From Nitrospirales bacterium (GTDB taxonomy: Bacteria; Nitrospirota; Nitrospiria; Nitrospirales; UBA8639), in contig BQIY01000148.1 of the NCBI GenBank assembly GCA_021604265.1, positions 1-6,137 of the forward strand: 6,137 bases of DNA, written 5' to 3'. Shown one piece after another: positions 1 to 5,827 of the stretch. The number at the start of each line of letters is the position of its first letter. Within the stretch, counting starts at the first letter, position 1. Below the pieces are notes generated by a model. The model was given only the letters and a program-made list of their open reading frames with translations. It did no database searches and was not told where the DNA came from. Position numbers and translations under genes: made by a program.

Positions 1-1240
1 GGCCAATTTTTAAGACTGACGGATCGGCCAATAACGGACGGAGCACCTCTAATGCCTCATTGAGGGGAATTTGTTGAGGCACAGCCTCTCCTGACGTCTG
101 ACACCCGGTATGCCCAAGGGGGATATAGCAGGCCTGCGCCGGCTCGAGACTGAGAGACACCCCTACCAGCTCGGCTCGACTTTGATCTAGCGACGTCGTT
201 TCCGTATCAACGGCCACCATTCCCGCGCGATACGCTCGACCCACCCAATCTTGAAGAGCCGATCGGGTTTGAACAAGCTCATACGTCGATGCCTGACGTG
301 CTTGCTGAACAGGTGACGCGTTCGGACTCGTCAAGGTATCCGCTGAAGGATACTTATGTTGAATCCGATCAATAATGGTTTTGAAATTCAGCGTGGAGAG
401 AAAATTCATTAACGTCTCACGATCAACTGAACGTCGGCCGAGCTTCTCAAGAGGAATCGTGAGAGGGACATCTTTTCTGAGTCGAACTAGTTCACGCGAC
501 AACCGAGCCTTATCGGCATGTTCAATGAGATTTTCTCGACGCTTTGTTTGTTTGATCTCTGATGCTCGAGCCAACAGCGTATCAAGCTCACCATATTCAT
601 TAATGAGTTGCGCTGCTGTTTTAATCCCGATCCCGGGCACGCCTGGAACATTATCGGTGGCATCACCGGCCAATGCTTGCACATCAACCACTTTTTCAGG
701 CGGAACGCCAAACTTCTCTTTGACTTCTTTAGTCCCAATAAACCGATTCTTAATGCCGTCATACATCCTGACACGATCAGAGACCAACTGCATAAGATCT
801 TTGTCAGACGATACAATGGTCACCGTCGCCTCCGTCTGAAGCGCCAAATGCGTGTAGGTGGCAATCAGATCGTCAGCTTCAAACCCCGGGGATTCAATGC
901 AGTCAAGGTTAAACGCTCGCGTCGCGTCGCGAACGAGGGCAAATTGCGGGATGAGTTCATCCGGCGGATCTGGACGATTCGCTTTGTATTCGGGAGACAA
1001 GTCGTTTCGAAAGGTGATTCTCGCAACATCAAAAATCACCGCGACATGCTTGGGCTCCATGTCGTCCAATTGCTTCATCAGCATTTGCATAAATCCATAC
1101 ACCGCATTGACGGGTGTCCCATCAGGGGAGGTCAACGGTTTAATGGCATGATACGCCCGAAAAATAAAACTTGACGCATCAATGAGCACAAGGTTTCTGA
1201 GGGGAAGGTTGTTGTCTCGCTCTTGGCCGTGTTCCACCAT
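1..1240 (-). CDS. polA: DNA polymerase I, N-terminal part (5' nuclease domain and start of 3'-5' exonuclease domain); 3' end outside window
   Basis: PolA removes RNA primers and fills gaps in lagging-strand replication and excision repair in the cytoplasm. The minus strand reads open for 413 codons to the left edge. The 5' nuclease domain spans about residues 15-260: LIDASSFIFRAYHA (metal ligand D21), VIFD (D71), YKANRP (K86, R89), FEADD (E121, D123, D124), SSDKD (D146, D148) and GDATDNVPGVPGIG (D193, D196, the helix-hairpin-helix region). These match the conserved acidic and basic positions known in E. coli PolA. From about residue 319 the proofreading fold begins: VAVDTETTSLD supplies the Exo I D-x-E pair (D345, E347), and the window ends at LKIG, the usual opening of Exo II, so proofreading is probably active. 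The polymerase domain is not visible. The start is bracketed: an in-frame TGA directly precedes the ATG at 1240. The AAGGA at 1248-1244 is only 3 nt from it, so GTG at codon 2 (6 nt) is a possible alternative start. Family assignment is secure. Confidence 0.96.
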   Translation of the reverse strand, partial: MVEHGQERDNNLPLRNLVLIDASSFIFRAYHAIKPLTSPDGTPVNAVYGFMQMLMKQLDDMEPKHVAVIFDVARITFRNDLSPEYKANRPDPPDELIPQFALVRDATRAFNLDCIESPGFEADDLIATYTHLALQTEATVTIVSSDKDLMQLVSDRVRMYDGIKNRFIGTKEVKEKFGVPPEKVVDVQALAGDATDNVPGVPGIGIKTAAQLINEYGELDTLLARASEIKQTKRRENLIEHADKARLSRELVRLRKDVPLTIPLEKLGRRSVDRETLMNFLSTLNFKTIIDRIQHKYPSADTLTSPNASPVQQARQASTYELVQTRSALQDWVGRAYRAGMVAVDTETTSLDQSRAELVGVSLSLEPAQACYIPLGHTGCQTSGEAVPQQIPLNEALEVLRPLLADPSVLKIG

Positions 1241-1332
1241 TCATCCTTCGAGTTAGGAAAAAGATCGTCATGAAACATACCTGATGAATACACTCGTGTC
1301 GATATCAAAGTGACGTTCGTATACTGCGGGGG

Positions 1333-1344
1333 AAGGAGGTGATT
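1333..1344 (+). promoter_or_regulatory. Orphan near-perfect Shine-Dalgarno-like sequence
   Basis: The plus strand carries AAGGAGGTGATT, of which 11 bases in a row (AAGGAGGTGAT) are complementary to the usual 16S rRNA 3' end (ATCACCTCCTT). A TATACT hexamer lies just upstream at 1320-1325 without a good -35 box. The only nearby starts, GTG at 1339 and TTG at 1343, open frames of a few codons. No gene follows on this strand, so a ribosome-binding role is unsupported and the match may be chance. Confidence 0.25.
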
Positions 1345-1407
1345 GGATAGAGGAAGATTCTGAGAGAAATTAGGGCAAAAAGATCCGTCCAGCTTTTGAA
1401 TGCGTGC

Positions 1408-1433
1408 GGCACTGGGGTAGGGACCCCAGTGCC
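1408..1433. other. Perfect 11-bp hairpin with AGGG tetraloop (terminator-like, no T-tract)
   Basis: GGCACTGGGGT at 1408-1418 is the exact reverse complement of ACCCCAGTGCC at 1423-1433, leaving a 4-nt loop. It is GC-rich and stable, unlike its AT-leaning surroundings. Neither strand has a real uridine run after the stem (TTCATCC on plus, GCACGCATTC on minus), so it is not a canonical intrinsic terminator. It lies 168 nt before the polA start codon and could shield polA from upstream readthrough, belong to a dispersed palindromic repeat family, or form a structured leader. Confidence 0.55.
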
Positions 1434-1472
1434 TTCATCCAATCCCCGGCTTACGTGGTAGGTTTGTACATA

Positions 1473-1493
1473 TTCAAGATCAATAACCTTGAA
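1473..1493. promoter_or_regulatory. Inverted repeat TTCAAG-N9-CTTGAA, possible operator
   Basis: Two perfect 6-bp half sites are separated by 9 nt (ATCAATAAC), giving a 21-bp dyad of the size bound by many dimeric regulators. ACTATACG follows at once and then AGGAGG, but no sizeable gene follows on the plus strand. No regulator can be named. Confidence 0.2.
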
Positions 1494-2082
1494 CTATACG
1501 CAGGAGGAATATGGTCATGATGAGAAAACCCGATAGGACCTGAGTCCTCAGGATTTTCTGTAAAGAAGAAATCCGGTAGGAGCAATAAGGGAAGGGATTG
1601 GAGATATTTCATGCAACAGACCTTTTAATATGTCGATACACTAGCAAATACCAGCTAAGCTGACTCGCGAAAACCTTTCTCTCATTCAGCAAGGGGCTAC
1701 TCATTAGGAAAGCAAACGTAATGCCGATTTAGCGTCAATTTGAAATCCTTTGGTAATCATAGGGTTAGGAATGAAATTGAATTTTTGAGAAGAGAAACTC
1801 ACTCTACTAAGCGAAGGTTCCACCCTTCACTATTATGTAAAATGCCTACATTTTGTAGGGAAATATGAAAATTTTCTGCGAAAGAAATTCAAGAATTTGT
1901 GATGGATTGTGATATGCCCGTGATAAAGGAACGTGCTTGAATGATGCGGAACACACCATTGGAGGGTCTTCTTGTGCTGGTCAAGGTAGATACTAGCAGA
2001 TTGAACTCTTGCCTCCTGCACAACACTTCAAATACATGGCCGCGACTTTTTCTTACCTTTTCTTTTCATGCTTACCCGCACA

Positions 2083-2541
2083 TCAATTCACCAAAGGCGT
2101 GTCAAATGAAACAGCTTGCTCCGATTTGAGAAGCCAATTGGCTAAGGTTCGAATCTCATCAATATCATAGGGTTTTTCCAAAACGGCCCGGGCGCCGGAT
2201 TGAAGCGCCTGCACTTTCAGTTCACGACTTGAATCTCCAGATATGAAAATGACGGCAGGGACCTGTTCTCGACTCTTTTTCCCCAAACGTTGAAGAAACT
2301 CAATTCCCGTGAGGATCGGCATATTGTGGTCGGTCACGACCAAGTCCGGTTGATGTTGCTCAAGCATGGCCAGCCCTAAGGCTCCATTTTCAGCTTCTAC
2401 GCAGCAATACCCGTCTGTTTCGAAAAGCAGACGAAGAATTGATCGAGCCAAGGGATCGTCATCAATAATCAATATACATTTTTGAGCGCAATACAGCGGG
2501 TTAAGGCCAAAATTTGTGGATACGGGTTGTACACGATCCAT
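2083..2541 (-). CDS. Stand-alone response regulator receiver protein (CheY-like)
   Basis: This 152-residue protein consists of one receiver domain, which accepts a phosphoryl group from a histidine kinase and signals through protein contacts. The domain covers about residues 21-140: IDDDP gives the metal-binding acidic pair (D27, D28), VVTDHNMP the phospho-acceptor D71, FISGD the switch residue S101, and LEKPYD the conserved lysine K123, so it should be phosphorylatable. No DNA-binding, enzymatic or kinase domain follows; the remaining 12 or so residues are a short tail. About 20 residues precede the first strand, more than in minimal CheY, and their role is unknown. The start is well supported: AAGGGAG at 2554-2548 is 6 nt from the ATG, and an in-frame TAG lies seven codons upstream. 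The partner kinase is not in the window. The gene lies 123 nt downstream of the small membrane protein gene on the same strand and may be co-transcribed with it. It could serve chemotaxis, a phosphorelay or another pathway; the sequence does not decide. Confidence 0.93.
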   Translation of the reverse strand: MDRVQPVSTNFGLNPLYCAQKCILIIDDDPLARSILRLLFETDGYCCVEAENGALGLAMLEQHQPDLVVTDHNMPILTGIEFLQRLGKKSREQVPAVIFISGDSSRELKVQALQSGARAVLEKPYDIDEIRTLANWLLKSEQAVSFDTPLVN

Positions 2542-2664
2542 GTTATTCTCCCTTAGTTTCTAGAAGATAGTAAAAGCGCGAGTTCTTGCCCTCTACACGT
2601 TCTATAGAGAAGAGCGCTATCCTTGCCGTGGCCCCTGGAAAACTCCATTCATTTTTACCCTTGT

Positions 2665-2805
2665 TCAATTCCTACTTTCCCCATCCCCGCCAATCCCGTC
2701 TGATCTGGGTGGTGTGACATGTGGGGAATGATATCCCTGCCAAATGAAAAACATTCCTATGAGAAGTCCCAATCCTGTGAGGACTGCGACAATAAAAATT
2801 TCCAT
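2665..2805 (-). CDS. Small single-pass membrane protein, 46 residues, function unknown
   Basis: A short frame with a strong ribosome binding site: GAGGAG at 2818-2813, 7 nt before an ATG at 2805, ending in TGA at 2667-2665. The product starts MEIFIVAVLT and has one continuous hydrophobic helix at about residues 3-22, rich in Leu, Ile, Val, Gly and Phe, ending at a Trp (residue 22). A hydrophilic tail of about 24 residues follows with His, Pro, Gly and Asp and no cysteines. The layout resembles small subunits of membrane complexes (KdpF, CydX, CcoS types), but I see no diagnostic motif such as the acidic tail of CcoS, so I assign no family. It lies between the permease gene (273 nt upstream) and the response regulator gene (123 nt downstream). 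A sigma-54-like element ends 49 nt before its start codon. The coding call rests on ribosome binding site, spacing and amphipathic layout; chance origin is possible at this length. Confidence 0.62.
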   Translation of the reverse strand: MEIFIVAVLTGLGLLIGMFFIWQGYHSPHVTPPRSDGIGGDGESRN

Positions 2806-2835
2806 CGACTTACTCCTCGTATTAAAGTATGAAAA

Positions 2836-2850
2836 AGATCTGACAGATCT
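2836..2850. promoter_or_regulatory. Paired AGATCT motif (AGATCT-GAC-AGATCT) in the predicted leader of the small membrane protein gene
   Basis: Two copies of the palindrome AGATCT are separated by 3 nt, making a 15-bp dyad; the right copy extends to the 10-bp palindrome ACAGATCTGT (2844-2853). The element lies 31-45 nt upstream of the ATG at 2805 and overlaps the transcription start predicted from the sigma-54-like box. It could be an operator or form a leader hairpin. No specific binding protein is identifiable. Confidence 0.3.
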
Positions 2851-2854
2851 GTAC

Positions 2855-2874
2855 TAAAGCAAGGGGCATACCAA
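2855..2874 (-). promoter_or_regulatory. Candidate sigma-54 (RpoN) -24/-12 promoter for the small membrane protein gene
   Basis: The minus strand reads TTGGTATGCCCCTTGCTTTA. The GG (2872-2871) and GC (2860-2859) dinucleotides are exactly 10 nt apart, as sigma-54 requires. The flanking bases fit the consensus TGGCACG-N4-TTGCW except for two C-to-T changes in the -24 half. Transcription would start near 2847, giving a leader of about 42 nt before the ATG at 2805, with a good ribosome binding site. No enhancer-binding protein or its site can be named. This is a match by eye, and such matches can occur by chance. Confidence 0.4.
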
Positions 2875-3078
2875 TGATGAGGCAGGGAGATTGAACTTGT
2901 TAAACGCCCATAAATACCTGTTATCACACACATAAAACTGGACTTCGTATTTGCCGGTCAAGCGAAAAGCCAGGAGAGCAAAAAGAAATGTTATCCAATT
3001 GCGCACACTGCGTATCAAAATGGATATTGAAAGAAACGTGGTAATCTGAACGGATACTAGCAGGAGAACAGTCCCTCG

Positions 3079-5739
3079 CTACTCTTCTCGCAGGACAGCA
3101 AGCGGGGGATGGGCAAGGAGACGATAACTACTGAAAAACCCAACGATCAGTGTCAGAAGAATGGTGAAGACACAGGCCATGACAAGAGGAACTATCGGAA
3201 CAGACCATTCAAGGTCTAAGAAAAAATGAAGAATGCCCCAAGACAACACATTCGCCAGCAGAATGCCTATAATCCCGGCCAAGCTGCCGAGCAACCCAAA
3301 CTCAAGAGCCAACGACTGGGCAATCATGTGGCGGGTCCCGCCGAGAGCTTTTAAGATAGCTGCCTCATAGAGACGTCGATATCGTGTCGTGGCAAGAACA
3401 GCGGTCATCACAATCGTGCCGTTGACGATACATAACATTGCCATTCCCTGTATGGCCCAGGACAACTGTTGCAGCAGATGAGCGATATTCTCTAAGATAT
3501 CGCCCACATTAATGGCCGTCACATTCGGCAAACGTGCCACAAGGGCTTGCTGTAAGGGTACCTCATTGGCTGCGGGCACCCGTGCTGTCGCAATGTAGGT
3601 CATGGGCGCCCCATCCAGGGCCCCGGGAAACAGAATCATGAAGAAATTCGTCGAAAAACTCCCCCAATCCACCTTTCGTGTACTTTCGATTTTCGTGAAC
3701 AGGGGAACACCTTGTATATCAAGTTCGACAATGGAACCAAGGTCAAGTCCAAGGTGTTTCGCGGCTTCATCTTCAATCGATAAACTTGCCGGATTCTCCG
3801 GACTCGATGCGAGGAGCGTCGGAGACGAGACGTCATGAGTAGCCCACCAGCTTCCTTTGGCAATTGTATTGTCCTTGGGCAGGTCAGCCAACGCCGTCAA
3901 GACATACTCTCGAGTGAAGTACCAGCCGTTTCGTTTCCCCTTATGCGCCTCAGGATCAATGCGTTTACCGTCAAGTGCCGTCAGTCGGGACCGAACGACA
4001 GGCGACAATCCATAATCATGATCGTCCGTCCACTGCTGAAGAATCTGTTCAAACGTTTCTCGTTGATCGGGCTGAATATCGATAAAGAAAAATGACGGCG
4101 CTTTTGTCGGCATCCGTTCACCCAGGGCTTCCAGCAGAGAGGTCTTAATCACCACGATGGATACAATCACCATCACGCCAACTCCAATAGCCACCGTCAT
4201 CCCAGCGGTGTAGTTCCCCGGCCGATGAAGATTGCTGATGGCGTTTCGTATCCAAAATGTTCGGGGACGCGGCAAAAGCGTCAGTAAGTACAGGAGAAGT
4301 TTGGACGCAAGTAGCAGGCAAAGTAAGGCCACCAAAAAGGCTGACATGAAAAAGAGGCCTAAGGCGACAGACTGTGCCTGCCACACCGCCAAGCCAGCCA
4401 AACTGCCACTCATCACGAACCCCGTCATCAGGCGGGTTCGATCCCGAACAAACCCTTTTAGAGACTTTTGAAACCGATGCCAATAGGATTCCGGGGCATC
4501 TTGCACGGGTGCCCGATCAATCTCTCGTCGAAACACCAAAGCCGGCGGAACATGCCTGATAGTCAGCAACGGCCAAAGCGTGAAGACCGCGGTCGAGAGC
4601 AATCCTAAAATCAGCCCCTTCAACACTGGAGTGAGCGAGAGTGTAAATTCGATCGAAAATGGAAGCAAGCTCCCAAGGAGAGAGGGCATGACAGCCTGAA
4701 GCCCAATGCCAAGCGCTGCTCCGAACACACTCCCAATCCCCCCCATCAACAAACTTTGAAACAAGTACGTCTTGATAATAAAATTCGTCTCGGCCCCAAT
4801 GGTTTTCAGGATAGCGATACTCGTCATTTTTTGAGAGAGATAGCCCTGAATGGTGCTAGCCACCCCGATGCCGCCAATAAACAACGTCGTGAGCCCGATC
4901 AATCCGAGGTACGTAGACAACTGATCCAGAAATCGCCGCACGCGAGGTTGCGCGTCTTGAAAACTCACCACACGGACTCCCTCTTGGGCCAAACGCCCTC
5001 GCAGTTCTCCCAGTAATGGTTTAAGTGATTGAGTGGGGGCAACACGAAGCCGGTAACGTTCGCGAATGCGACTTCCAGGCTGCAGAAGGTCAGTGGCAGC
5101 AAGCGCCTGACGAGATATCAGCACACGAGGTCCAAGGCTAAACGCGTTGGCCACACGATCCGGTTCTTTGTTAATAATTCCCGTAATGCTGAATTGCGAC
5201 TGGCCAATTTGAATCTGGTCACCGACGTCAACCTGCAGACTGATCAACAGAGACTGTTGAACAATGGCGCCAAAACATGGAACAGTCTTGCAGTTTGATG
5301 CTTGGCTAGCTAAAAGCGAAGCCAATGTTGCTTTCGGGCTGGTTTCGATGGAGCCATAGAGTGGATAGGACGGTTCAACAGCTTTCAGCTCAACTAATTG
5401 AGTCGCCGGTAGCGGGTCAGAGGGTTTTGCCTGCGGATCTGCCACAGCAGCCATCGCCGCCAATTCACTGACATGAGAAACCACAATCTCTCGTGCTTGA
5501 AGAGAGTCCATGACGTGCCGAATGTCTTCACTCATCAAACGGCGAGATGAGATTTCGAGATCACCACCGAGCAGACTTCTCGCATCATGAAAAATGGCTT
5601 CTTCAACGTTTGCGGCAAACAGTCCGACCCCGACCACTGCACCCACACCGATTGCAATACACATAAAGAAAAAGACAAACCGGTGCCAGCTTGCTCGAGC
5701 TTCCCGCCAAGCCATGACTGCAGCAAACGGTCTATTCAC
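3079..5739 (-). CDS. FtsX-family ABC transporter permease, YbbP-like (886 residues, 10 predicted membrane segments)
   Basis: This is the membrane subunit of a YbbA/YbbP-type ABC complex, which belongs to the mechanotransmitting MacB/LolC/FtsX superfamily. In E. coli ybbAP neighbours tesA, and the complex is thought to handle lipophilic envelope substrates. Predicted membrane helices lie near residues 20-42, 275-297, 325-350, 365-393, 437-453, 458-487, 512-532, 757-783, 808-835 and 847-871, with large periplasmic domains at about 43-274 and 535-755. The two FtsX cores show as a repeated motif: SIAILKTIGAETNF (307-320) and YEAAILKALGGTRHMIAQ (791-808), each preceding a long hydrophobic segment, and PPALVFRRE (398-406) and PPLAVLREE (878-886) end the two halves. 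E. coli YbbP is about 800 residues, so this one is somewhat longer. The first periplasmic domain carries C150 and C155 (CX4C), a possible disulfide. The start is GTG at 5739: an in-frame TGA lies five codons upstream and AAAGGAA is 6 nt away; ATG at codon 9 is less likely. The true substrate is unknown. Confidence 0.9.
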   Translation of the reverse strand: MNRPFAAVMAWREARASWHRFVFFFMCIAIGVGAVVGVGLFAANVEEAIFHDARSLLGGDLEISSRRLMSEDIRHVMDSLQAREIVVSHVSELAAMAAVADPQAKPSDPLPATQLVELKAVEPSYPLYGSIETSPKATLASLLASQASNCKTVPCFGAIVQQSLLISLQVDVGDQIQIGQSQFSITGIINKEPDRVANAFSLGPRVLISRQALAATDLLQPGSRIRERYRLRVAPTQSLKPLLGELRGRLAQEGVRVVSFQDAQPRVRRFLDQLSTYLGLIGLTTLFIGGIGVASTIQGYLSQKMTSIAILKTIGAETNFIIKTYLFQSLLMGGIGSVFGAALGIGLQAVMPSLLGSLLPFSIEFTLSLTPVLKGLILGLLSTAVFTLWPLLTIRHVPPALVFRREIDRAPVQDAPESYWHRFQKSLKGFVRDRTRLMTGFVMSGSLAGLAVWQAQSVALGLFFMSAFLVALLCLLLASKLLLYLLTLLPRPRTFWIRNAISNLHRPGNYTAGMTVAIGVGVMVIVSIVVIKTSLLEALGERMPTKAPSFFFIDIQPDQRETFEQILQQWTDDHDYGLSPVVRSRLTALDGKRIDPEAHKGKRNGWYFTREYVLTALADLPKDNTIAKGSWWATHDVSSPTLLASSPENPASLSIEDEAAKHLGLDLGSIVELDIQGVPLFTKIESTRKVDWGSFSTNFFMILFPGALDGAPMTYIATARVPAANEVPLQQALVARLPNVTAINVGDILENIAHLLQQLSWAIQGMAMLCIVNGTIVMTAVLATTRYRRLYEAAILKALGGTRHMIAQSLALEFGLLGSLAGIIGILLANVLSWGILHFFLDLEWSVPIVPLVMACVFTILLTLIVGFFSSYRLLAHPPLAVLREE

Positions 5740-5745
5740 CCAAGA

Positions 5746-5752
5746 TTCCTTT
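5746..5752 (-). promoter_or_regulatory. Ribosome binding site fixing the GTG start of the permease
   Basis: AAAGGAA lies 6 nt before the GTG at 5739-5737 and overlaps the in-frame stop TGA at 5754-5752, so no start further upstream is possible. The alternative ATG at codon 9 has no comparable site before it. The 88 nt gap to the ATPase stop means translation of the permease probably initiates on its own rather than by coupling. Confidence 0.7.
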
Positions 5753-5827
5753 CAATCTCACAACCGTATGACACCCTGATTATGGATACCAGCAGATATG
5801 CGTGACGATTCCTACTTCAATGCGGCC

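Larger units (their letters stand above)
1241..2082. other. 842 bp intergenic region with no convincing gene; several hairpins
   Basis: This gap lies between the 3' end of the response regulator gene and the 5' end of polA and should contain the polA promoter, but I found no clear -35/-10 pair for it. It turns AT-rich after about 1560. Visible elements are an orphan Shine-Dalgarno-like sequence (1333-1344), a perfect hairpin (1408-1433), a TTCAAG/CTTGAA dyad (1473-1493), a 10-codon reading frame with a strong AGGAGG (1511-1543), a small palindrome (1539-1552), and a 6-bp hairpin CCTACA/TGTAGG (1845-1859). On the minus strand this last hairpin is followed by CATTTT and could be a weak terminator for the response regulator gene, 224 nt past its stop. 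Two 62-codon frames here (minus 2021-1833, plus 1941-2129) have no recognisable protein character. Confidence 0.7.
2806..3078. other. Intergenic region between permease and small membrane protein gene
   Basis: Besides the sigma-54-like box and the AGATCT pair at its left end, this stretch has no clear terminator for the permease gene. The only pairing just past the stop is a bulged AGC(G)AGG/CCTGCT stem with no T-run. On the minus strand the permease frame stays open from the TAG at 3081-3079 to the next TAG at 2856-2854, 74 codons without an ATG or ribosome binding site. I treat it as non-coding. Confidence 0.55.

Noticed and set aside
487..816. Minus-strand 109-codon frame inside polA
   Set aside because: It is an out-of-phase frame within the PolA 5' nuclease domain with no family features.
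375..1174. Plus-strand reading frames of 97-188 codons overlapping polA
   Set aside because: They are antisense shadows; the minus strand encodes unmistakable PolA motifs through the whole stretch.
1320..1325. TATACT as a plus-strand -10 box
   Set aside because: No acceptable -35 hexamer at 16-18 nt, no extended -10, and no gene downstream on that strand.
1833..2021. Minus-strand 62-codon frame with a GTG start
   Set aside because: No ribosome binding site, low-complexity His/Phe-rich product, and AT-rich intergenic DNA.
1241..2082. A Spot 42-like small RNA next to polA
   Set aside because: In E. coli spf lies downstream of polA, whereas this gap is upstream of it, and no matching sequence or terminator with a T-run was seen.
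1941..2129. Plus-strand 62-codon frame with a moderate AAGGA upstream
   Set aside because: It overlaps the 3' end of the well-supported response regulator gene on the opposite strand and has no recognisable protein character; chance is likelier.
2665..2805. Assigning the small protein to CcoS, CydX or KdpF
   Set aside because: Only overall layout is similar; diagnostic tail residues and the matching oxidase or potassium-pump genes are absent from the window.
2755..2919. Minus-strand frame of about 54 codons starting ATG-TGT-GTG and overlapping the small membrane protein gene
   Set aside because: No ribosome binding site; it runs through the candidate promoter and conflicts with the better-supported small gene.
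3602..5298. Plus-strand and out-of-phase minus-strand frames within the permease gene
   Set aside because: They are shadows of the 886-codon permease, which shows continuous membrane segments and paired FtsX motifs.
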